This document shows, piece by piece, positions 25,342-32,716 of a DNA stretch of 64,000 nucleotides. Numbering within the stretch: the stretch's first letter is position 1; the number at the start of each line of letters is the position of its first letter. A program made the translations under genes and the position numbers. The notes beneath the pieces are model-generated. The model worked only from the letters and a program-made list of their open reading frames with translations, had not been told where the DNA came from and made no database searches. The DNA comes from Duganella sacchari (GTDB lineage Bacteria; Pseudomonadota; Gammaproteobacteria; Burkholderiales; Burkholderiaceae_D): positions 62,001 to 126,000 of the forward strand of contig NZ_FRCX01000003.1 of the NCBI RefSeq assembly GCF_900143065.1, in the 5' to 3' direction.

Positions 25342-25797
25342 TCATTCTTTATTTTTTGCAGAATTCTTTGCTGAACGATCTCGGCGCACCTCAGGCAATG
25401 GCTGATTCATGAAATCACGCATGCGTACATCCATTTGCTTTAGGTAACCGTTATAGACCCAGAGATTAAATTGCTCTAGCAAATTATTGTTTTCCCGTTT
25501 GAGCCGTTCGTTTTCAGCCTCGAGATGAACAATGCGCTGAAGTTCTGGGGTAGTTGGGTTGATTTCCTTGAGAGTTCGTCCAGCTAAGTCTCGCTTACGT
25601 GCCGCAAATGCATCCTTGATCCGCATGTGATTGTGCAAAGCTTGACGAGTGTACTCTGCACGCAAACGCAGTGTGATCTGTTTTATCAATAACTCCCAGG
25701 TAAGCTTGGGAGATGACCATGCATCGAGTATCGCTACAATCTGCATAATGGTATTGTCATCGAGATTTCTTGCACGATTATATCGTTGCGAATGCAT
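25342..25797 (-). CDS. ginD: GinD/TnpC-like coiled-coil accessory protein of the integrase module
   Basis: The 151-residue basic protein has an N-terminal helical region and a central coiled coil (ELQRIVHLEAENERLKRENN), then a Lys/Arg-rich tail. It follows ginC with a one-base overlap (TAATG). A small fourth gene after several tyrosine recombinases is the arrangement of GInt islands (ginD) and, with two recombinases, of Tn554 (tnpC). It is probably an architectural DNA-binding partner required for recombination. Confidence 0.75.
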   Translation of the reverse strand: MHSQRYNRARNLDDNTIMQIVAILDAWSSPKLTWELLIKQITLRLRAEYTRQALHNHMRIKDAFAARKRDLAGRTLKEINPTTPELQRIVHLEAENERLKRENNNLLEQFNLWVYNGYLKQMDVRMRDFMNQPLPEVRRDRSAKNSAKNKE

Positions 25798-27938
25798 TAG
25801 CGGACTACCTTACCTTGTTGGCCCATATTCGCTAGATGTGCATGTACATCTTCGAGCGAGGTTATTGCCAGATTGGTTGATGTGCTTAGCCACCGACGCT
25901 CTTCTTCAGCCAAAGCCAAGCGAGATGATGGGCTTACGCCGCTCAACTGGATCACTGAGCCGACCGGCACGTTCGGATCATCGAGTATGGCGACTAGTTC
26001 ATTCAGTCGATTCAGGGTCTTTGTCTGATACTGGAACCATTCCGCTGCACCCAGCACTTCCTCAGAAAATGCCTTTCTTGCATTTTCTTGCAAAAGCGCT
26101 GTTTCGACTTGGGCACTACGAAGATTTGCCTCAGCCCTTAGATCCCCCTTCACACAAACCTCCTCGTTGCAGTTTATGCAGTCCTGATGCACCGGACATG
26201 GTGTTTGTGCATAATCGTGAACACAATATCCGAACTCGGTTGTATGAGCAGTGATAATTTTAATACTGGCATATTCCTCCCTTCTAATAAATATGCGATT
26301 ATCGATGTTTGAAAATGGCCCAACCGATAGCGTGGGATCGCCAACTGCATTACGCAACTTTGCAATTACATCACGATCAGACTGGTGATTGTAAATAGAG
26401 TTTTGCCGCACATTCTCACGCCCCGACCACGTGGCAATTTCCTGTTCGCTCAGCGTTCCAGATTGGCGTGCAAGTGTGTTAAGGTAGTGACGAAGCATAT
26501 GTGTGGATAGGCTTAGGAAATCGCCATTCGTTTCTCTGTAGCCTCGCTTCTCGAAAATAGACTTCGAGCATGTTACGGTTTTCAAGGATCGTCGAAGGAT
26601 TTTGTAATTAATACGATCGAAGCAGCAATTCGATGGAACTGTAGTGGAATCAAACTCCGATACTCGCGCAAGGCAAAGAGCCTCGCTATAACGCATTTCC
26701 CTCTCGGCGTCCATAAATGGAAAACCGTCTGGTAATTCCTTCAGCACTGCCTGCTCTAAGTCCGCAAACGCTACAGTGGTTCCTTTCCCACGTATAGAAA
26801 TACGATTTACTTGATGAGCGTCCAGCCATTTAAGTATTCGACCGCTTTGCACGCGCGAAATTATATTCAATTTTCCACTAAATAAGATTGCGAAAATCTC
26901 ATGCTGATCGATTCGATCACGACTGCGAAGTGACTTTAACTCCGGTGAAAGATATATCTTATCCGGATTTTCTTCGTACCATAAAGCAAGTATCCGGGCC
27001 GGTGCGCTTAACTTGCGTAGATTCGCAACCGCACGCACCGCTATTTCGCGCATCGATGGGATCACAGTCTTCACCATTGGTTTCGCCCCCTTAGCGGGGA
27101 ACCATCTTAGTCCTGTCCCTACCTCGCCACTATCAGGGTCTGTCCAATCGGGCGTCACAATGTCTAGTGGAGCGTACAGCATCTCAACTGCGCGATCCGG
27201 TGAGCACAACATCAATGCGCATATAGATGAAGCGAAAATCGCATTTGGATCATCAGTGCTGGAATTAAAAATTTCTGCCAGCGCTTGAAGTGCTAAAGGC
27301 GACGGCATTTTTTTCTGTCTGTCAAAGTCGAATTGTTCACCTACTCGATTACGTATTTGCCGAGGAGAGTGAATGGGTGGCGTCCATAAACTAGGTGCGG
27401 CCAACAACCCGAGTTCGACCGAAGCTCGGTAAATTAGGTTCAGATTCCAAGCTATTTGGCACGCCGTATTATGAGAAAGATCTTTGATAGAAAGAGCCAT
27501 CGCTCGATTCATCACCTCTGGCGAAATAACCGTAGGACAGCTGCATTCATTTACCTCATACAAGGCTGCTTCGACGTAACGAAATGCATCGAGCCGATAA
27601 GGAAGAGCTGCGGGTTTTTCCCAGCGGTGCAAGTGAATAAGCAACGCTTTAGCGTAGGATCGGAAAGGTTCTCGCATCAGAAGTGCATCCGGAACATCTG
27701 AAGGCTTTCCCTTGCCCTTGCGGTGTCCTCTGGCATCGAACCCTAATTGAGCGAAATAAACAAATTTTCTATCCCCGCCTTTAACGTCTAGGCCGGCTAT
27801 GCTCCATGCCTCATGCTCAAAACGATTGTCATTGACTCCTAAAGGATTTCCAGATACACGCATCAGGTGAATGAAGTCATTTAGATTTGCCTCGGCATCC
27901 AAAGTAGAGCGGGGAACGAATCGAACTATATTATTCAT
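25797..27938 (-). CDS. ginC: Tyrosine recombinase GinC-like, large
   Basis: This 713-residue protein has a long N-terminal region and a diverged tyrosine-recombinase domain. The catalytic motifs are THMLRHYLNTLA (His-x-x-Arg), ATWSGRENVRQNSIYNHQSD (candidate nucleophile Tyr) and a first-arginine candidate in SPDRAVEML. After them comes a Cys/His-rich segment, YCVHDYAQTPCPVHQDC, with further Cys residues, probably a zinc-binding module. The ATG at 27938 overlaps the ginB stop codon by four bases; a longer frame to 27989 would sit inside ginB. It should act with GinA and GinB in moving the island. Confidence 0.85.
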   Translation of the reverse strand: MNNIVRFVPRSTLDAEANLNDFIHLMRVSGNPLGVNDNRFEHEAWSIAGLDVKGGDRKFVYFAQLGFDARGHRKGKGKPSDVPDALLMREPFRSYAKALLIHLHRWEKPAALPYRLDAFRYVEAALYEVNECSCPTVISPEVMNRAMALSIKDLSHNTACQIAWNLNLIYRASVELGLLAAPSLWTPPIHSPRQIRNRVGEQFDFDRQKKMPSPLALQALAEIFNSSTDDPNAIFASSICALMLCSPDRAVEMLYAPLDIVTPDWTDPDSGEVGTGLRWFPAKGAKPMVKTVIPSMREIAVRAVANLRKLSAPARILALWYEENPDKIYLSPELKSLRSRDRIDQHEIFAILFSGKLNIISRVQSGRILKWLDAHQVNRISIRGKGTTVAFADLEQAVLKELPDGFPFMDAEREMRYSEALCLARVSEFDSTTVPSNCCFDRINYKILRRSLKTVTCSKSIFEKRGYRETNGDFLSLSTHMLRHYLNTLARQSGTLSEQEIATWSGRENVRQNSIYNHQSDRDVIAKLRNAVGDPTLSVGPFSNIDNRIFIRREEYASIKIITAHTTEFGYCVHDYAQTPCPVHQDCINCNEEVCVKGDLRAEANLRSAQVETALLQENARKAFSEEVLGAAEWFQYQTKTLNRLNELVAILDDPNVPVGSVIQLSGVSPSSRLALAEEERRWLSTSTNLAITSLEDVHAHLANMGQQGKVVR

Positions 27939-29485
27939 TCTCCAGCCCCATCCATGATTTGACGGCAGCGAAGGATGACTTGCGCACACCCAAGGATGGC
28001 CCGATCGTTGATCGCCGCAATTCTCGGGTCAGCGGTAGCCATTAAATGCTCACGTCTTGCTAGCATATATTGCAACGCAACTTCGTGAGGACCATTCAGC
28101 CATGGTTCGAAATCGTGACAGCCCCCATAACAAGCAATGGGGCGCGCAAACCCGCAGTGAGCGTGGCTTCCGCAACTACCCATGCTCTGGCCGCTTTGAT
28201 CGACGCGCAGGTCAATGATGCGACTTGCTGGTCCTGGACGTGTAGCACCATTTTCCCCATCAATAATCTTTCCACCGAATGCCATGGCTAACGGGGCCAT
28301 GTCCATAGCGATCTTACGGCTGAACGCAGCACGTATTCGTGTGGTCAAACCGACGTATACCTTCACGTGCCGTGTATCCGAATGGTCCATCAATTCGGCA
28401 AGCACCAGAATTGGCCATCCCTCTTCTGCAGCTCGCGTCGCAAATGTACGCCGAAAACGTAGAGGACTTACTGTCATGGGCTTGCCGTCCAACCGCTCTG
28501 ACGGAACCCGCAGTGAATTAATAACTGTCATGACTCGCTGGGATAGAACAGATGATGTTTGATGAAATTCCAGTCCTTCGCAGTTCGCACTTTCCAAATG
28601 CTTCCACTGTGGAAACAGCGGTGCTTGAGCTGGATCAGCTAATAGGCCAACAAACTTAATTCGAATAGTGTCCACGTACGCCGCCAGTGGCTTACCAAGC
28701 TGAACAACAAGTTTTCGTTCTTTGAATTCGCCTCTGTATAGATGCCCCGACTGCTTAGCACGCGGAACACGCAAAATATAATCACCGTCCGCAGTCAATG
28801 GTAAAATCAGATCGCAACATTTTAGTGATGCGAGCTGAGTCGGACGGACTCCGAGTGACATCAACAGATAACATAATAGTATTTTTTCGGTGCTTATTTT
28901 ATTGCGTGCATAAGCGGCGTTAAGTGCAGACTGAATCGCCTCAAATTCAAGATCGGTTAATGGACCATTATTGGGATCGAGTGTCGCCACAGCTACACCA
29001 ACAGGACTTTGTTTAAGTGTTAAACCCGTTAAATAGCTTTCGATCTCTTTATCAAGGCCTGGCGCACCTAACTTGCACCATCTCTTAAGGAAACCGCGGT
29101 TAACTGATAGAAGATACGCGGCTTTGTCCGATGACATTTTGAAGTCCGAGATGTCGTCCCGCATAACGCATCGAATAGGAGGCGGGCGATTCGCCGTTAA
29201 AAAACGAGTGATCGCTAAAAATCCTTCAAAGTGCCTTATTGCGGTCTCTGCTGCTCTATTTTCGAAATACCAGATCAGAGTCTTTTTCAGCCCAATCAGC
29301 ACCGTTAAAGCCACATCAGGTAGTAGCTGAAAATTTACGGAAATATTTGAACTGCCATCGCGAAAAGCCCATAACGAAGTATTCGGATCGAACTCGATGC
29401 CACTGCGCGTCTTTGCGATCTTGGGCAATGACTGAGTTGCTCGATCAAAGATAAATTGATCTACAGCATTTTCTTTGGATTCCAC
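27935..29485 (-). CDS. ginB: Tyrosine recombinase GinB-like
   Basis: The 516-residue recombinase carries LGVRPTQLASLK (first Arg), PLRFRRTFATRAAEEG (His replaced, second Arg region), LAELMDHSDTRHVKVYV (His/Trp box and candidate Tyr) in its middle third. The last 110 residues hold a Cys/His cluster (CGSHAHCGFARPIACYGGCH) that looks like a metal site. The start is a GTG that shares one base with the ginA stop codon. Three successive recombinases with such overlaps mark a single integration module. Confidence 0.87.
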   Translation of the reverse strand: MESKENAVDQFIFDRATQSLPKIAKTRSGIEFDPNTSLWAFRDGSSNISVNFQLLPDVALTVLIGLKKTLIWYFENRAAETAIRHFEGFLAITRFLTANRPPPIRCVMRDDISDFKMSSDKAAYLLSVNRGFLKRWCKLGAPGLDKEIESYLTGLTLKQSPVGVAVATLDPNNGPLTDLEFEAIQSALNAAYARNKISTEKILLCYLLMSLGVRPTQLASLKCCDLILPLTADGDYILRVPRAKQSGHLYRGEFKERKLVVQLGKPLAAYVDTIRIKFVGLLADPAQAPLFPQWKHLESANCEGLEFHQTSSVLSQRVMTVINSLRVPSERLDGKPMTVSPLRFRRTFATRAAEEGWPILVLAELMDHSDTRHVKVYVGLTTRIRAAFSRKIAMDMAPLAMAFGGKIIDGENGATRPGPASRIIDLRVDQSGQSMGSCGSHAHCGFARPIACYGGCHDFEPWLNGPHEVALQYMLARREHLMATADPRIAAINDRAILGCAQVILRCRQIMDGAGE

Positions 29486-30759
29486 TATGAGATGTCCGGG
29501 ATGTTGAGTTTTTCTTGCAGCGCCAATGCGGCTTCGGCGGCTCTTTCTTGCGAGAATCGTTTGGTATAGCGACGAGGAGAGTCTGAAGTCTCACTCCAGC
29601 CACCAAGCTGCGTCAAAATATTGTTAATTTCCACATCGCTCTTATTCGCCCTACTGAGGTCTTCCGCTAGATTGTCAAAAAATGTGTGTCGCAAGACATG
29701 TGGTGAGATTTTTTCAGAAAAATACTCATTCAGCGTACTAAAAATTCTATTTAATTCTGATTTACTCATAGGCGCGCCACTATTCGTCACTATCAGAAAA
29801 TCATGTTTTCCACGAACTAATTCATGGCGCACCATTAAATATGCTTTCAACAGTACATGCAAGGGATAGGATACGGGTAAAACCCGGTCGCGCGTTTTTG
29901 TGTTCGGCTCATTTAATCTCGGATCGTCCTCATCGTCTGGTCTACGCAAGATCAACACTTCTCTTGTCTGAGAATTAAAATCCCCAACGCGAAGTCCCAG
30001 AAGTTCGCCACGCCGCACTCCAAGGGCCAAAATTGCAAAAACAATGAACTGATTTCTCAAACGGATACCTTTCCCCGTCCAAGGATTTTGTAGATCCGTC
30101 GGCGCGATGATGCGCAAGAGCCGTTCTTGCGTTTGGCGCCCGAGCCCCATTCGTCTTCCTTCATTTGCACGTTCGGTCACTGCGGGAGTTTTGTTCTGCA
30201 GTTCATCGTCGATAAGGTTGCGCAACGCTAATAAATTCGCCTTTTTTTCGTTTTCAGCACGCGCAATGACGTTGTTGACGCGCCATTTCAAGTACTCACG
30301 AATATAGCCCAACCTGATGGCTGTGGTGCCCGCGCTGACACTTCCGCCTCGGGGACGCTTCGCCCGTGCCATACGAAATTTCTCAAGCGAACTGACTTTG
30401 TTCACTTTCTGATCGTTTAAATCAACGTCGTCCTCAAGATATTTCACGCTAGCTGCCACAGTCTGCCTACACATTTTTGAGATAGCTTCTACCTCAGCTA
30501 GGGAGAGAATATTTCCTGTACGAAGGCGCTCACTAAGGTTAACCTTGCGAAATTGGAGGGCGAGATATAAGACGGCCACACTTCGTAGGGCTTGGGCAAT
30601 GGTTTCACTCGCAAGATTTTTGTTCCGCAGAGAACTAACCACCCACAAAGTCGCATCAAAGTCAGGGAGTCCAGTGGCCCGGACAACCAAGACAGGAAGA
30701 CGTTCCCCATCCGCCATGCGAACTAGCTTCACCAAAAAAGGAGCGGCTTGTTGACTCAT
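29485..30759 (-). CDS. ginA: Tyrosine recombinase GinA-like
   Basis: This 424-residue enzyme is the most canonical of the three: LGVRRGELLGLRVGDF (Arg I), PHVLRHTFFDNLAEDL (His-x-x-Arg II), QLGGWSETSDSPRRYTKRF with the nucleophile Tyr. It also has a SAM-like core-binding N-terminal half. It is the first gene of the ginABCD-type operon and lies closest to the right edge of the island, only 120 bases from ettA, as expected for a recombinase gene next to its attachment site. Confidence 0.92.
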   Translation of the reverse strand: MSQQAAPFLVKLVRMADGERLPVLVVRATGLPDFDATLWVVSSLRNKNLASETIAQALRSVAVLYLALQFRKVNLSERLRTGNILSLAEVEAISKMCRQTVAASVKYLEDDVDLNDQKVNKVSSLEKFRMARAKRPRGGSVSAGTTAIRLGYIREYLKWRVNNVIARAENEKKANLLALRNLIDDELQNKTPAVTERANEGRRMGLGRQTQERLLRIIAPTDLQNPWTGKGIRLRNQFIVFAILALGVRRGELLGLRVGDFNSQTREVLILRRPDDEDDPRLNEPNTKTRDRVLPVSYPLHVLLKAYLMVRHELVRGKHDFLIVTNSGAPMSKSELNRIFSTLNEYFSEKISPHVLRHTFFDNLAEDLSRANKSDVEINNILTQLGGWSETSDSPRRYTKRFSQERAAEAALALQEKLNIPDIS

Positions 30760-30879
30760 TTGTGAGGTACCTAATAATGAAATTATTGCAACTTCAAAAA
30801 ATTTCGACCCAAAAATAGAATTCCTTTAAAATCAGTAGATTACGCCTTTTTTATTTACGTTTCCAGAAAGATCAACTTA
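30760..30879. other. Right junction of the island, upstream of ettA
   Basis: This 120-base AT-rich stretch must hold the ginA promoter, the right island end and the ettA promoter. No core-type direct repeat shared with the left flank could be picked out by eye. Confidence 0.45.
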
Positions 30880-32547
30880 ATGGCAAATTACGTCTATACC
30901 ATGAACCGCGTGGGCAAAATCGTCCCACCGAAGCGCCAGATCCTGAAAGATATTTCGCTGTCCTTCTTCCCGGGCGCAAAGATCGGCGTGCTGGGCCTGA
31001 ACGGCTCCGGTAAGTCGACCTTGCTGAAAATCATGGCAGGCATCGATACCGACATCCAGGGCGAAGCACGCCCGATGCCAGGCCTGAACATCGGTTACCT
31101 GCCGCAGGAACCGCAGCTGGACCCGGAAAAAACCGTGCGCCAGGAAGTGGAATCGGGCTTGGGCGAAGCATTTGAAGCGCAAGCCAAACTGGACGCGGTG
31201 TACGCCGCCTATGCCGAAGAAGATGCCGACTTCGATGCGCTGGCCGCCGAACAGGCGCGCCTGGAAGCGATCATCTCGTCGTCGGATGGCGGCAACCTGA
31301 ACCTGCAGCTGGAAATGGCCGCCGATGCGCTGCGCCTGCCACCATGGGACGCCAAGATCGGCGTGCTGTCCGGCGGTGAAAAACGCCGCGTGGCACTGTG
31401 CAAGCTGCTGCTGTCCAAGCCGGACATGCTGCTGCTGGACGAACCAACCAATCACCTGGATGCCGAGTCGGTCGAATGGCTGGAGCAATTCCTGCTGCGC
31501 TTCCCGGGTACCGTGGTCGGCATCACCCACGATCGCTACTTCCTGGACAACGCCGCCGAGTGGATTCTGGAACTGGACCGTGGCCATGGCATTCCATGGA
31601 AGGGCAACTACTCGTCGTGGCTGGACCAGAAGCAGGACCGCCTGAAGCAGGAAGAGGCCACCGAGTCGGCCCGCCAGCGCGCACTGCAAAAAGAACTGGA
31701 ATGGTCGCGTCAGAATCCGAAAGCGCGCCAGGCCAAATCCAAAGCCCGTCTGGCCCGCTTCAATGAACTGAGCGAATACGAATACCAGAAACGTAACGAA
31801 ACCCAGGAGATCTTCATTCCTGTGGCCGAGCGTCTGGGTAACGAAGTTATCGAATTCAAGAACGTGTCGAAAGGCTTTGGCGACCGCCTGCTGCTGGACA
31901 ATGTGTCCTTCACGATTCCGCCGGGCGCCATCGTCGGCATCATCGGCCCGAACGGCGCCGGTAAATCGACGCTGTTCAAGATGATTGCCGGCATCGACCA
32001 GCCGGACAGCGGCGAAGTGGTGATCGGCAAGACCGCGAAAATTTCGCTGGTGGACCAGAGCCGCGACAAGCTGTCCGATGCCAAGACCGTGTTTGAAGAC
32101 GTATCGGGCGGCGCCGACGTACTGAGCGTGGGCCGCTTTGAAATGCCATCGCGCGCCTACCTGGGCCGCTTCAACTTCAAAGGCGGCGACCAGCAGAAGA
32201 TCGTTGGCAACCTGTCCGGTGGTGAGCGCGGCCGCCTGCACCTGGCCAAGACCCTGCTCAAGGGCGGCAACGTGCTGCTGCTCGATGAACCGTCAAACGA
32301 TCTGGACGTGGAAACCCTGCGCGCGCTTGAAGATGCGCTGCTGGAGTTTGCCGGTTCGGTCATGGTGATCTCCCACGATCGCTGGTTCCTGGACCGTATC
32401 GCTACCCACATCCTGGCCTTCGAAGGCAACTCGCAAGTCACCTTCTTCGACGGTAACTACCAGGAATATGAAGCCGACAAGAAGAAACGTCTGGGTGAAG
32501 AAGGCGCCAAGCCGAAGCGTATCCGCTACAAGCCACTGACCAACTAA
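30880..32547 (+). CDS. ettA: Energy-dependent translational throttle protein EttA (ABC-F)
   Basis: The 555-residue ABC-F protein has two ATPase domains with Walker A GLNGSGKST and GPNGAGKST and signatures LSGGEKRRVAL and LSGGERGRLHL. An arm-like helical insertion lies in the first domain and a charged linker with KARQAKSKARLARFNEL joins the two. EttA binds the ribosomal E site and gates the first elongation steps according to the ATP/ADP ratio. It has no membrane segments. A strong terminator follows. It is the first core gene to the right of the island. Confidence 0.97.
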   Translation: MANYVYTMNRVGKIVPPKRQILKDISLSFFPGAKIGVLGLNGSGKSTLLKIMAGIDTDIQGEARPMPGLNIGYLPQEPQLDPEKTVRQEVESGLGEAFEAQAKLDAVYAAYAEEDADFDALAAEQARLEAIISSSDGGNLNLQLEMAADALRLPPWDAKIGVLSGGEKRRVALCKLLLSKPDMLLLDEPTNHLDAESVEWLEQFLLRFPGTVVGITHDRYFLDNAAEWILELDRGHGIPWKGNYSSWLDQKQDRLKQEEATESARQRALQKELEWSRQNPKARQAKSKARLARFNELSEYEYQKRNETQEIFIPVAERLGNEVIEFKNVSKGFGDRLLLDNVSFTIPPGAIVGIIGPNGAGKSTLFKMIAGIDQPDSGEVVIGKTAKISLVDQSRDKLSDAKTVFEDVSGGADVLSVGRFEMPSRAYLGRFNFKGGDQQKIVGNLSGGERGRLHLAKTLLKGGNVLLLDEPSNDLDVETLRALEDALLEFAGSVMVISHDRWFLDRIATHILAFEGNSQVTFFDGNYQEYEADKKKRLGEEGAKPKRIRYKPLTN

Positions 32548-32569
32548 GTCACTTAGACGCTCACACACA

Positions 32570-32599
32570 AACCCGAAAGCTGGCAACGGCTTTCGGGTT
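32570..32599 (+). terminator. Intrinsic terminator of ettA
   Basis: AACCCGAAAGC and GCTTTCGGGTT form a perfect 11-base stem around an eight-base loop, followed by TTTT on the plus strand, 23 bases after the stop codon. Confidence 0.9.
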
Positions 32600-32640
32600 T
32601 TTATTTCATCATTTCCGGAAGGGAACCAAAATTGTAAAAA

Positions 32641-32676
32641 ATCATGATAATCTTACGTACGTAAGATTATCATGAT
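32641..32676. repeat. Perfect 36-bp palindrome upstream of the GGDEF gene
   Basis: The left half ATCATGATAATCTTACGT is exactly the reverse complement of the right half, with no spacer. It lies 41 bases after the ettA terminator and 40 bases before the GGDEF-protein start codon. It could be an operator, an RNA hairpin at the transcript start, or a scar or site of the insertion that brought in the AT-rich gene. Confidence 0.9.
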
Positions 32677-32716
32677 CAATAAAACTGAAATTTCGCAACT
32701 CTATTAAATAAAAATT

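Noticed and set aside
25342-30759. RIT (recombinase-in-trio) element or Tn554
   Set aside because: RIT elements have three recombinases of about 300-400 residues and usually no fourth gene. Tn554 has only two recombinases plus tnpC. The sizes and the four-gene layout fit GInt islands better, although Tn554 is a relative in organisation.
30877-32241. 454-codon minus-strand frame
   Set aside because: It is antisense to ettA, whose motifs are complete.
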